A program made the position numbers and the translations under genes. Below, piece by piece: positions 51,531 through 60,861 of a DNA stretch of 64,000 nt. This DNA comes from Rufibacter psychrotolerans (lineage in GTDB: Bacteria; Bacteroidota; Bacteroidia; Cytophagales; Hymenobacteraceae). The notes under the pieces were generated by a model. The model was given only the letters and a program-made list of their open reading frames with translations. It did not search any database and was not told the origin of the DNA. The stretch spans positions 43,593-107,592 of the forward strand of contig NZ_JAFFJV010000007.1 of NCBI RefSeq assembly GCF_016924645.1, read 5' to 3'. Position 1 is the first letter of the stretch; each line of letters starts with the position of its first letter.

Positions 51531-52478
51531 ATGAAAAGCTCTACCCCTAAGCGTTTTCTGCCGTTCTGCCTGGCCCTGGCGCTGGCCGCCTGCACCACCC
51601 ATCCGTACACCAGCACCAACCGCGCGTACAAGAAAAAGGCCAAGGCCTACGCCAAAACCCTGCGCCAGACGCCCGTCGCCAACCCCGGCGAAGACAGCCT
51701 GCAGCAGGGCGACTATTGGGTGGGCACCACTAACTTTAACATGCGCAAGCCCAATTACGTGGTCATCCACCACACGGCGCAAAACTCCACCGAGCAGACC
51801 CTCAAGACCTTTACCACGCCCCGCACGCAGGTGAGCGCGCATTACGTGATTGGCCGCGACGGCAAGGTGTACCACATGCTCAGCGACTTTCTGCGGGCCT
51901 GGCACGGGGGCACCGGCAAATGGGGCAACAACACCGACCTCAACTCTTCCTCCATTGGCATTGAGCTGGACAACAACGGGTATGAGCCCTTCGCCGAGGC
52001 GCAGATCACCAGCTTGCTGCAGGTCTTGGCCCTGCTGAAGAAAACGCACGGCATTCCGGCCGCCAACTTCATCGGGCACTCAGACATCGCGCCCAGCCGC
52101 AAGGTGGACCCCAACCCCACGTTCCCCTGGAAGCGCCTGGCCGATGCCGGTTTTGGCACCTGGTACGACGAGGAAGCCGTGCGCAACACGGTGTTTGCGC
52201 CTACCATTCCGCTGTTCCAGGACTCCGCCGCCGTGACCGCCGACAGCGCAGCGGTGCCGGTCACGGTTCTGGTGCCCACCACCACTGTGGCGGTAGACAC
52301 CATTCCTACCTCGTTCCAGCCCAAAGACGCCCTCCGCATCATTGGGTACGACGTGAAAAACCTGGAGGCGGCCATTAAGGCGTTTAAGCTGCACTTCATC
52401 CAGAAGGAAGTGAACGGCATCTTAACCGATGACGACAAAAAGGTGCTCTACCATTTATATAAGAAGAGCCTTGAGTAA
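51531..52478 (+). CDS. N-acetylmuramoyl-L-alanine amidase (AmpD-like lipoprotein)
   Basis: A 315-residue protein from the start at 51531, giving a lipoprotein signal (FCLALALAAC, Cys20). The Amidase_2 domain spans about residues 60-200: zinc ligand His in VVIHHTAQNS, HYVIGRDGKVYHML, and His/Asp in FIGHSDIAPSRKVDPN. A C-terminal helical region (YDVKNLEAAIKAFKLHFI) resembles a peptidoglycan-binding domain. It cleaves the lactyl-peptide bond of murein, probably at the outer-membrane side in recycling or remodelling. A class A PBP gene follows. Confidence 0.9.
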   Translation: MKSSTPKRFLPFCLALALAACTTHPYTSTNRAYKKKAKAYAKTLRQTPVANPGEDSLQQGDYWVGTTNFNMRKPNYVVIHHTAQNSTEQTLKTFTTPRTQVSAHYVIGRDGKVYHMLSDFLRAWHGGTGKWGNNTDLNSSSIGIELDNNGYEPFAEAQITSLLQVLALLKKTHGIPAANFIGHSDIAPSRKVDPNPTFPWKRLADAGFGTWYDEEAVRNTVFAPTIPLFQDSAAVTADSAAVPVTVLVPTTTVAVDTIPTSFQPKDALRIIGYDVKNLEAAIKAFKLHFIQKEVNGILTDDDKKVLYHLYKKSLE

Positions 52479-52587
52479 AGCACTTGTCCAGGATTGCTGA
52501 TGCGCTTGTAGGGTAGGGAGTTGCTGATGTAGAAAGATGGAGCCGGGCGCAAGCGTCCGCTACCGCTTTATGGGCGGGTGAGTTGCT

Positions 52588-52623
52588 GTTTCCGGGCTGT
52601 TTTCTGGAAAGTAGCTCCAAATC
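52588..52623. repeat. Intergenic palindrome family, copy
   Basis: GTTTCCGGGCTGTTTTC, TGG, then AAAGTAGCTCCAAATC. Confidence 0.65.
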
Positions 52624-52815
52624 GTTGGCCTGCTCTGGGGCTAACAAGAAAACTCTGAACAGCCTCTAACCAAACACCCCAACGGGGCAACGTTCCAGTA
52701 AAAAAGGTGGAGGCAAAGGCTGCCCAGGGTCTTGCTCCGGGCCATCGCGGGGCCAGAGCCGGGGACCGGGCCGGTTATCTTACCCTTTGAGCGACAGGGC
52801 GTTCCGATTTTATTC

Positions 52816-52857
52816 CCTGTTTTGGGGCTATTTTCCAGAAATCGGGACCTAAACAGG
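52816..52857. repeat. Intergenic palindrome family, copy
   Basis: CCTGTTTTGGGGCTATTTTCC then AGAAATCGGGACCTAAACAGG; outer CCTGTTT/AAACAGG pair. It lies just upstream of the PBP promoter. Confidence 0.7.
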
Positions 52858-52865
52858 AGGGCAAC

Positions 52866-52897
52866 TTCGCGAAAGCCAACACTTTCCCGTAACTTTG
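52866..52897 (+). promoter_or_regulatory. Promoter of the class A PBP gene
   Basis: TTCG (52866-52869), 20 bases, TAACTTTG (52890-52897): a good match to TTTG-N19-21-TAnnTTTG. It overlaps an upstream in-frame ATG (52895), which supports the start at 52940. Confidence 0.6.
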
Positions 52898-52939
52898 AAC
52901 GTTTGTGAGAAGTTGGGCCCTGCGCCCACCAATAGCAGC

Positions 52940-55264
52940 ATGCCAGAAGAAAAGAAGAACCCATCACCGCGTACCACATACAACAAATGGATTCGTGCCC
53001 TCTGGAAGACCTTTGTCTTCGGGGGCCTGTTCATTATTCTCTATTTCGTTTCCGTTGACCTTAACCTGTTCTACCTGTTTGGAGAGTCGCCGGGGCTGGA
53101 CGACCTGGAGAACCCCCAAAACAACCTGCCCTCTGAGATTTACTCGGCAGACGGGGTGTTGCTGGGCCGCTACTTCCGCGAGAACCGCGACCTGGTGCCG
53201 TATGACAGCATCAACCCCATCATGGTGAAAGCGCTGGTGGCCACTGAGGACGAGCGTTTCTACGAGCACCAGGGCATTGACCCTATCTCGGTACTGGCGG
53301 CGGTGAAAGACAACCTGCGGGGCGAGTCGCGCGGGGCGTCTACGCTTACGCAGCAGTTGGCCAAAAACCTCTATAAAACGCGTACCAAAAACACCAAAGG
53401 CATTCTGGGCCACGTGCCGCTGGTGTCTACCATTGTGGCCAAGACCAAGGAGTGGAATACTTCCATCAAGCTGGAGCAGCGGTACACCAAAGACGAGATC
53501 CTGGGCATGTACCTCAACACCGTGGACTTCGGGAGCAACGCCTTTGGGGTGAAAGTGGCCTCCAAAACCTTTTTCAGCACCACGCCAGACAAGCTGAAGC
53601 CCGAGGAGGCCGCCATGCTGGTAGGCGTGCTCAAGGCCCCCACCACGTACAACCCCAGGTTCAACCCCAAGAACGCGCTGGCCCGCCGTAACGTGGTGCT
53701 CAAGCAGATGGCCCGCAACAAGGTGATCACCGCCGCCCAGGCCGACTCCCTGAGCCAACTGCCCATTGACCTGAAATACCACGTAGAGCAGCACCTGGAC
53801 GGGGTACCGGCGCATTACCGCCAGACCGTGAACGAGTTTGTGCGGAAGTGGGCCGAGGAGCGCGAGCTGGACATCTACGCCGATGGCCTCAAGATTTACC
53901 TCACCATTGACTCCCGCATGCAGGCCCTGGCCGAGGAAGCCATGAAGGAGAAAATGAAAAGCCTGCAGAACCGGTTTGAGAACCACTGGCGCGGCCGCAA
54001 CCCTTGGGTAGACGACAGAGACAAGGAAATACCCGGCTTCATTGAAAACGCCATCAAGCGCACGGGCGTGTACCAGTCGCTCAAGAACAAGTACGGAGAC
54101 GATACTGCCGCCATTAACCAAGAGCTGAACCGGCCCAAGCCTATGACCGTGTTCTCCTGGAAGGGCCCCAAGGAAGTCACCATGAGCTCTATGGACTCAT
54201 TGCGGTACTACAAGCGCTTCCTGCGGGCGGGCATGATGACCATGGACCCCTACACCGGCCACATCAAAGCCTGGGTGGGCGGCATTGACTACGAGAACTT
54301 CAAGTTTGACCACGTGAAGCAGGCCCGTCGCCAGCCCGGTTCCACGTTCAAGCCGTTTGTGTACGCCGCCGCCATTGACGGGGGCTACTCGCCCTGCGAC
54401 AAGATTCAGGACCAGCGCGTGACCATTAAGTACGTAGAGAACGGCAAGCCGATGGAGTGGACGCCCAACAACGCTGACCATTCCATCTCCGGCCGCCAGA
54501 TGACCCTGCGCCACGCCATGGGCCGCTCCATCAACACCGTTACCGCGCAGCTCACCGAGGCCATTGGCTGGGAAACCGTGCGGAAATTTGCCCGTCGGCT
54601 GGGCATCACCAGTCCCCTGGAGGCGGTGCCGTCCATCGGGCTGGGCTCCTCAGACGTGAGCGTGTACGAAATGGTGAACGCCTACAGCACCTTCATCAAC
54701 CACGGGTTCCTGAACAAACCCATTCTGGTCATGCGCGTGGAAGACCGCAACGGCAACGTGATAGAGCAGTTTAACCCCCAGCAGAAACGCGTGATCTCTG
54801 AGGAAACCGCTTTCCTGATGGTGCACATGCTCAAAGGCACTATGGAAGAGCCGGGCGGCACCTCGCAGGCGCTCTGGGAGTACGACCTCTGGAAGAAAGG
54901 CAACCAGATTGGCGGCAAGACCGGTACCACCTCCAACTACTCAGATGGCTGGTACGTGGGCGTTACCAAAGATCTGGTTACCGGAGTCTGGGTAGGAGGA
55001 GAGGACCGCAGCATCCACTTCCGGACCTCAGGCACGGGCGAAGGCTCCAAGACGGCGCTCCCTATTTTCGGGCGGTTTATGGAAAAAGTGTACCGGGACC
55101 CCAACTTGGGCATCAAGCTGGGACCGTTCCCCAAACCCACCATCAAGATCAGCAAACAATACAACTGCATTACGGTGGTTCCGCGCAAGCCACGGGTGGT
55201 AGACACCACCGCGGTAGATACCATGCTGGAACAGCTCAACGACAGCATCTCGTCTCAGTTCTAA
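52940..55264 (+). CDS. Class A penicillin-binding protein (transglycosylase/transpeptidase)
   Basis: A 774-residue bifunctional peptidoglycan synthase. A membrane anchor lies at about residues 22-46. The GT51 glycosyltransferase domain has ALVATEDERFYEHQGID (catalytic Glu103) and RGASTLTQQLAKNLY. The transpeptidase domain has nucleophile Ser468 in GSTFKPF, a GRSINTV motif, and KTGTT (Lys660). Length is usual for PBP1A-like enzymes. It starts at 52940; an in-frame ATG at 52895 overlaps the promoter. Located after a murein amidase and ending in a strong terminator. Confidence 0.95.
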   Translation: MPEEKKNPSPRTTYNKWIRALWKTFVFGGLFIILYFVSVDLNLFYLFGESPGLDDLENPQNNLPSEIYSADGVLLGRYFRENRDLVPYDSINPIMVKALVATEDERFYEHQGIDPISVLAAVKDNLRGESRGASTLTQQLAKNLYKTRTKNTKGILGHVPLVSTIVAKTKEWNTSIKLEQRYTKDEILGMYLNTVDFGSNAFGVKVASKTFFSTTPDKLKPEEAAMLVGVLKAPTTYNPRFNPKNALARRNVVLKQMARNKVITAAQADSLSQLPIDLKYHVEQHLDGVPAHYRQTVNEFVRKWAEERELDIYADGLKIYLTIDSRMQALAEEAMKEKMKSLQNRFENHWRGRNPWVDDRDKEIPGFIENAIKRTGVYQSLKNKYGDDTAAINQELNRPKPMTVFSWKGPKEVTMSSMDSLRYYKRFLRAGMMTMDPYTGHIKAWVGGIDYENFKFDHVKQARRQPGSTFKPFVYAAAIDGGYSPCDKIQDQRVTIKYVENGKPMEWTPNNADHSISGRQMTLRHAMGRSINTVTAQLTEAIGWETVRKFARRLGITSPLEAVPSIGLGSSDVSVYEMVNAYSTFINHGFLNKPILVMRVEDRNGNVIEQFNPQQKRVISEETAFLMVHMLKGTMEEPGGTSQALWEYDLWKKGNQIGGKTGTTSNYSDGWYVGVTKDLVTGVWVGGEDRSIHFRTSGTGEGSKTALPIFGRFMEKVYRDPNLGIKLGPFPKPTIKISKQYNCITVVPRKPRVVDTTAVDTMLEQLNDSISSQF

Positions 55265-55284
55265 GCTGTTGCCGCACTGCACCC

Positions 55285-55327
55285 AAAGCCCCGTTGCCGG
55301 AGTCTGACTCCGGCAACGGGGCTTTTT
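55285..55327 (+). terminator. Terminator of the PBP gene
   Basis: 19-bp perfect arms (55285-55303 and 55307-55325, outer AAAGCCCCGTTGCCGG) around CTG, followed by TTTT, 20 bases after the stop. Confidence 0.92.
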
Positions 55328-55360
55328 TTGTTCTCGGCCCGTGGGATGCCTGGCCAAGGT

Positions 55361-55395
55361 ATTTTCAGCCTGTTTTTGGGAAAACAGCGCTAAAT
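55361..55395. repeat. Intergenic palindrome family, copy
   Basis: ATTTTCAGCCTGTTTTTGG then GAAAACAGCGCTAAAT. Last member of the family seen in the window. Confidence 0.7.
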
Positions 55396-56539
55396 CAGTG
55401 GGCTGCTTGAGGGAGTAACCACAGCTTGCCCATCCAAGGTCCACCGCCTGGCTTCTGCGTTAGCTCATTCTCGGGCTTGTTCCGGGCGCAATGGCTCAAG
55501 CAGCATGAACCGTTGCGCCACGCCTAGCCTCCTGTGCTTTCTTGTCCGTCGGGCAGGTTCGGGTTGTCATGTCCTCCTGATCATTCAAGTAATGCGGTTC
55601 TCTGCCTTCCTCCATTCCATGCAAACCCTGGATGGGTAAACTCCAGATGGTTGTGGTGGACAGTCGTTTCTGGAGATGTTAGTTTGCTGAGTGATAAGGG
55701 ATTGGGAGGTTGAAAGGCAGGGAGATGAAAGCAGGCTACTTTGTCCCGAAAAAGGAGTGTCTGATCTTTGGAGCAGCAGATAAGAATGAGCTGTATTTGC
55801 TTTATTCAATTCATATAAGAAAAGGCCAAATTTAAGGCAATTAACAAGGGTTAAAAATGTACTATTTATTCAGGCAGGGATTAGCCTGTTTATGTGGGGT
55901 TTTATTTGATTAATACCCAGTGTTTTGGGGGTAAATTGTGGAGCTGTGTACAAGGCCCCTGAATCCCCTAATATTCAAGTTCTGGGCCTGACGGGGTTGC
56001 GCTAACACAGATTTTCTTCTAATAAACTTCTCTTTTTGTTTTAAAAGTACAATTCAATGGGTTGTGCTGGTTGTATTTGTACTGTAATTTTGACCCCGTA
56101 TTAAAACAGCAAGTAATTGTACTCTTTATATTTGTTTTACCTAATATATTTGCGGTTTATACGATAACTATCTGATGCAAATCTGATTCCACCCCAGCTG
56201 TAGTTTCATTTAACAAGGTTATTGAAATTAAAGCGCATGTGAGGATGCTGGTTGTTTAAACAAGTTTTGGACTTTTTTAATGTGTAAGTTGGCAGTGAGT
56301 AGAACACTCTTGCCAGAAAGGATTTTATTGCCTTTTTCTTGCATGAAATAAGTCAATTTCTTGTAAACGACCATTTTTCTTGCGACGCAGGTAATGCGAA
56401 GGCTCTCACTCTACTTTAAACCCCGGCAAGGCCGCTTAATGGCCTTAGTGTTAGCGGGTTGAAGTCTCCAAAATGCAGTTAAAAAGCCCCCAAAATCTGG
56501 TCAGATTTTCCGGCTTAATTTCCCAATTACTACGCGCCC
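55396..56539. other. AT-rich gene-free region upstream of the large secreted protein
   Basis: About 1.1 kb without a convincing gene; a 74-codon frame on - (55585-55809) has no coding character. Two TATATTTG boxes (56127-56134, 56145-56152) match the -7 consensus about 400 bases before the start, without good -33 boxes. Near 56425-56465 a stem AAGGCC/GGCCTT lies inside AACCC/GGGTT, a possible leader structure. Confidence 0.4.
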
Positions 56540-59500
56540 ATGAACCTACCTAAACCCATCCTATTTAGCTTATTTTTCTTATTTTCCTGTTTTGTTCCCT
56601 TTGCTTCTACAGCCCAGAACTCGTCTGAAGTAGCCCTTAAGATCACCGCCATTCAGCCGGCCGTAAAAACGGGCCAGAACTTTGGGCCCTGGTTAACCAA
56701 TGACCTGAATGATCTGGTGCAGCCCAATTACCTGCCCAGCAACAACCAATACTTTGATGTGGTGCTTCCGTTGGAGGCAAAAAGCAAGGTGACCAGAGTT
56801 TCCTTGTACGACCACGAGAAAACCTTCACAGACAAGCCCGCCTACATTTATGCCCGCAACGGAACCCAGAAGGTCCTGTTAGGGAAGTTTACCGGCTCAT
56901 CGTACAAAAATTGGGTAAACATCACCTTGAGTACGCCGGTCACGGCAGATGCCATCATCGTGCACAAGATCTGGAACAACATTCCGCAGAAAGTAAAGGT
57001 GTACGGCAACCCAGACGCTGACCTGAACAATACCATCACGCCGGCTACCACCCCGGCGGTCATTACCTTTGCCTCGCTTCTCGTCAAGCGCATCGGCGAC
57101 CCTGCCTTCCTGCTCAAGGCTACCAGCACCAACACCGTTACGCCCATCACCTTCACCTCATCCAACCCGGCAGTAGCCACCGTGGCCAAGACTACCGAGG
57201 GCTGGAAAGCCACCATTGTAGGAGCAGGCACCGCCAACATCACGGCTTCGCAACCGGCGGGGAATGGCTTCTCTGCCGCCACCAGCGTGACCCGAGCCCT
57301 AATGGTTTCCACCACCACCTCCACTACCGCCAAACCGGCGGTGATTACATTCAATGGACTTCCGCTCAAGAAAATGGGCGATGCTCCTTTCTCCATCTCG
57401 GCCACCAGCACCAACACCGTCACACCTATCACGTTCAAGTCGTCCAATGCGGGGGTAGCGTCGGTGACCAAAACCACCACCGGCTGGAAAATCACCATCC
57501 TGAAAGCCGGCTCAGTGAACATTACCGCCCAACAGGCAGCGGGCAACGGGTACGCGGCGGCGCCCAGCGTAACCAGAACGCTGGTGATTTCCTCCGTGCG
57601 CTCGGTGATCACTTTTGCCTCACTTCCGCCAAAACAGGTAGGAAACGCCGCTTTCCTGCTGCAGGCCACCAGTACCAACACCGTTACTCCTATCAGTTTC
57701 AAGTCTTCTAACCTGGCGGTGGCTACCGTCGCGAAGACTACCGAGGGCTGGAAAGCCACTATTGTGGGCGCGGGTACCGCCAACATTACGGCGTACCAAC
57801 CAGCGGGCAACGGCTACATGGCAGCCATCAACATTGTCCGGTCGCTGGTGGTAAGTGCCGCTACTGCCAGCACCACCAAGCCCGCAACGATTACCTTTGC
57901 GGCGCTTCCTTCTAAAAAGGTAGGCGATGCTGCCTTCCTGCTGCAGGCTACCAGCACCAACACAGTAACGCCCATCACGTTTACCTCATCTAACACCGCC
58001 GTAGCCACCGTGGCCAAGACCACCGAGGGCTGGAAAGCCACCATCGTGGGGGCCGGCACTGCCAACATTACCGCGGCCCAGCCGGCCGGAAACGGGTACA
58101 GCGCTGCTCCCAGCGTAACCCGGGCCCTGGTAGTAGGCGCCGCCACGGCAGTGGCTTCTCCGGCGGTGATCACGTTTGCTGCGTTGCCGTCTAAGAAAGT
58201 GGGCGATGCCGCTTTCCTGGTACAGGCTACCAGCACCAATACCGTTACGCCTATTACCCTTACTTCCTCCAACCCGGCGGTTGCCACGGTAGTTAAAGCC
58301 ACCGGCGGATGGAAGGTGACCCTTGTGGGAGCCGGAACCGCCAATATCACCGCGGCGCAGCCTGCCGGGAACGGCTTTGCCGCCGCCGCCAGCGTGACCA
58401 GAGCCCTGGTGGTAGCCAGCAGTGCCCCCGCGCCAGCGCCCACTCCGGGTACGTTTGTCACCGGTGAGATCCCGTACAAACCGTACTGGGGATACCACAA
58501 AGACAAAAGCAACCAGAACATTGCCGGCCTGTTTGATGGCATCATCCAGGAAACCGTGAACATGGGTACCTCTGAGATCCTGCCGGTATCAGACATCGTG
58601 CTGAACTTCCCGGACAAGATGGAGGTGGAACTGCAGAAAATCAGCTTCTACGATGGCAAAGGAACCCTGCCAGCCGGGTACGAGGTAAAAACTTTCTTCA
58701 TTGAAAGCGGTACAGGCCGCGAGATTGCAGGTCCTGAGTACAACGGAAGCAAGTACCTGGCCTGGATAGAGCACCCGCTGACCACCCCAATCAAAGTAAG
58801 CGCCATGATCATCCGGAAGAGAAGGGGCGTGACGCTGCCCGATGAGATCAAGCTGTACGGCAAATACAAGCCTTACACGCCGCCTACCTTTACCAAGCCG
58901 GCGTATCCGCTGAAGCGGATGCTGGGGATCAACACCTATCCTTCAGACAACGCCAGCACCGACCCAGAAAGACTGAAGCAGAAGATTGCCGCCATTGAGC
59001 CCTACCACGTGGTGCGCGACTACGTAGACTGGCAGATCCTGGAAACCAACCGCGAGGGAGAGTACGCCTTCCAGCCTACCATGAAAGGAAACTGGCGCCT
59101 GGATGACATCTATGCCCGCCACAAGGCCAAAGGCAAGGAAGTGCTGGTGTGTATCAAGAACATGCCCGGCTGGATGCTGAGCACCTACCCATCAGCTATC
59201 AGGTCTTCTGAGAACGCGCCCATGCCGTACAAGAGCAGCTACACCACGGTAACCGCCAACGGCACCAACTACTTCAACGAGCAGTACAACGCCGATAAGC
59301 TCAAGCCAGAATCATACGTGCAGATTGCCCGGTTGGCGTTCCAGTTTGCCGCCCGCTACGGTTCCAATACCAGCGTGAATCCGGCACTGGTGAAAGCGGT
59401 AGGCAGCCAGGCCAAAATAGGCTTGGACCTGATCAAGAAAATTGAGGCTAACAACGAGCCAGACCGCCACTGGAAAGGCCGCCAGGGCAACCAGAGCAGC

Positions 59501-60724
59501 GACGAGTATGCCGCCTACCTGAGCGCCTTCTATGACGGACACATGGGAACCCTTGGTCCGGGCGTGGGCGTGAAGCAGGCAGACCCTAACATGATTGTGG
59601 TGAGCGGGGGTATTGCCTCCACTAAAACCGCCTTCTACCAGGGCATTGTAGACTGGTGCAAGAAAAACAGAGGCTACCTGCCCAACGGGAAAGTGAACCT
59701 TTGCTTTGATGAGATCAACTACCACGCCTACAACAACAACTTTGACGGGGAGCAGTTTGCCGACGGTGGCAGAGTAGGGGTGGCCCCGGAACTGTCGCTG
59801 GCGCCTAACAACATCAACAACTTCCACCAGATCAACAAGGAGTTTGTGGGTGAGCTGCCCATCATCATCACCGAGACCGGTTACGACTGGAACAGCAAGA
59901 CCCAGGGCACCAAAGTGATCGGGAGCAAAGACAAGTTCATGGTGCAGGGCGATTGGATCCTGAGAAGCTCCCTGGACTACGCCATGGCCGGTTTGTCTGG
60001 TCTGTACTTCTACCAGTTGTACGATGATGTATCTGGCTCTATCACCAACACCACCCAATACGCCACCAGCGGGCACGTAGACCGGGTAACCCTGGCACGC
60101 AGACCCGCCGCCGACTACATGGCCCAGGTGGGTGCCCACTTCGGGGACTTTGTTCCGGTGGAGCGCCTCAGCAAAGACCCACGCGTAGACAAGTACCGCG
60201 ACCCTAACGGCACCACCATGTACGTGGGCTGGGTGCCAGATGACAAAGACCGCCGGGTAGACTATACCCTGGCCTTGGGCACCGACTCAGCGCACGTGTA
60301 CTCCCTGCGCATTGGCAGCGAAGTAATGGACGTACGCAAGGTGAAGACCAACAACGGCAAACTTGCCCTCACCCTCACCGAGACCCCCATCTTTGTGGTG
60401 GCAACCGGTCCGATGGCCATGCTTTCTACCAGCAGCAGTAGCGCGGTGGTGCCTACCCTGGCCGAAACCAAACTGAAGGTGTACCCTAACCCCTTCAGCC
60501 AGAACGCTACCGTAGAGTTCTCCCTCGCCGAAGCCGGGGAAGTGGTAGTGGACATCTATGATTCGCAGGGCAAACTGGTGAAACACCTGTTTGTGGGCAA
60601 GGCCGAAGGCGGGGTGCCGCAAACGGTATCTCTGAACGCAGGAGGCCTGCCCAACGGCGTGTACATTGCCCGTTTAACCACCGGCAAGAAAGTGCTCACT
60701 CAGAAGATTATTTTAATGAACTAA
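56540..60724 (+). CDS. Secreted clan-A glycosidase-like protein with five Big-like repeats and type IX sorting tail
   Basis: A 1394-residue protein with signal peptide (to about residue 26). Residues about 30-165 form a galactose-binding-like domain. Five repeats of 90-94 residues start at residues 172, 266, 356, 448 and 541, each with an ITF...ATSTNTVTPI...WK...NITA..AGNG pattern (Big-like). A second domain like the first spans about 640-785. The TIM-barrel region begins LKRMLGINTYPSDNAS (about 790) and has the acid/base Glu973 in EANNEPD and nucleophile Glu1112 in IITETGYD, as in clan GH-A. The end (LKVYPNPFSQNATVEFSL from about 1313, to KVLTQKIILMN) is a type A T9SS sorting domain. Probably an exported polysaccharidase; substrate unknown. 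Confidence 0.85.
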   Translation: MNLPKPILFSLFFLFSCFVPFASTAQNSSEVALKITAIQPAVKTGQNFGPWLTNDLNDLVQPNYLPSNNQYFDVVLPLEAKSKVTRVSLYDHEKTFTDKPAYIYARNGTQKVLLGKFTGSSYKNWVNITLSTPVTADAIIVHKIWNNIPQKVKVYGNPDADLNNTITPATTPAVITFASLLVKRIGDPAFLLKATSTNTVTPITFTSSNPAVATVAKTTEGWKATIVGAGTANITASQPAGNGFSAATSVTRALMVSTTTSTTAKPAVITFNGLPLKKMGDAPFSISATSTNTVTPITFKSSNAGVASVTKTTTGWKITILKAGSVNITAQQAAGNGYAAAPSVTRTLVISSVRSVITFASLPPKQVGNAAFLLQATSTNTVTPISFKSSNLAVATVAKTTEGWKATIVGAGTANITAYQPAGNGYMAAINIVRSLVVSAATASTTKPATITFAALPSKKVGDAAFLLQATSTNTVTPITFTSSNTAVATVAKTTEGWKATIVGAGTANITAAQPAGNGYSAAPSVTRALVVGAATAVASPAVITFAALPSKKVGDAAFLVQATSTNTVTPITLTSSNPAVATVVKATGGWKVTLVGAGTANITAAQPAGNGFAAAASVTRALVVASSAPAPAPTPGTFVTGEIPYKPYWGYHKDKSNQNIAGLFDGIIQETVNMGTSEILPVSDIVLNFPDKMEVELQKISFYDGKGTLPAGYEVKTFFIESGTGREIAGPEYNGSKYLAWIEHPLTTPIKVSAMIIRKRRGVTLPDEIKLYGKYKPYTPPTFTKPAYPLKRMLGINTYPSDNASTDPERLKQKIAAIEPYHVVRDYVDWQILETNREGEYAFQPTMKGNWRLDDIYARHKAKGKEVLVCIKNMPGWMLSTYPSAIRSSENAPMPYKSSYTTVTANGTNYFNEQYNADKLKPESYVQIARLAFQFAARYGSNTSVNPALVKAVGSQAKIGLDLIKKIEANNEPDRHWKGRQGNQSSDEYAAYLSAFYDGHMGTLGPGVGVKQADPNMIVVSGGIASTKTAFYQGIVDWCKKNRGYLPNGKVNLCFDEINYHAYNNNFDGEQFADGGRVGVAPELSLAPNNINNFHQINKEFVGELPIIITETGYDWNSKTQGTKVIGSKDKFMVQGDWILRSSLDYAMAGLSGLYFYQLYDDVSGSITNTTQYATSGHVDRVTLARRPAADYMAQVGAHFGDFVPVERLSKDPRVDKYRDPNGTTMYVGWVPDDKDRRVDYTLALGTDSAHVYSLRIGSEVMDVRKVKTNNGKLALTLTETPIFVVATGPMAMLSTSSSSAVVPTLAETKLKVYPNPFSQNATVEFSLAEAGEVVVDIYDSQGKLVKHLFVGKAEGGVPQTVSLNAGGLPNGVYIARLTTGKKVLTQKIILMN
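57053..58430 (+). repeat. Five tandem ~279-bp repeats within the secreted glycosidase gene
   Basis: Repeat starts at 57053, 57335, 57605, 57881 and 58160. Repeats 1, 3, 4 and 5 are nearly identical over long stretches of protein, while repeat 2 is most diverged. Such similarity invites copy-number change by recombination. Confidence 0.9.
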
Positions 60725-60737
60725 GCCCGGCATAACT

Positions 60738-60771
60738 GCTTCCCCTGCCTGCGTCTTTCAGCAGGGGAAGC
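60738..60771 (+). terminator. First hairpin after the secreted glycosidase gene
   Basis: GCTTCCCCTGC and GCAGGGGAAGC, perfect 11-bp arms with a 12-base loop. It starts 13 bases after the stop. Confidence 0.6.
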
Positions 60772-60804
60772 TAAGCCAGGCGCTAAGACCCATCATAAAC
60801 GAAG

Positions 60805-60838
60805 AAGCCCTCCCGGTACAGACCAGGAGGGCTTTCTT
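60805..60838. terminator. Second hairpin, convergent with TIGR01777 gene
   Basis: AAGCCCTCC, 12-base loop, GGAGGGCTTTCTTGTTTT. A before and T after, so it can end transcripts from both sides. Confidence 0.75.
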
Positions 60839-60861
60839 GTTTTAAGGTATGCCTGATTTAA

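Larger units (their letters stand above)
52479..52889. other. Intergenic region upstream of PBP gene
   Basis: No gene. Holds two palindrome-family copies (52588-52623, 52816-52857) and a GC-rich stretch (52727-52790). The PBP promoter begins at its right end. Confidence 0.4.

Noticed and set aside
55585..55809. 74-codon - frame in the AT-rich gap
   Set aside because: Ser-rich low-complexity translation with no conserved motif and no promoter.
56848..58617. Two long - frames opposite the repeat array of the secreted glycosidase
   Set aside because: Valine/alanine-rich translations are the antisense of the repeats; the + strand has signal peptide, repeats and sorting domain in one frame.
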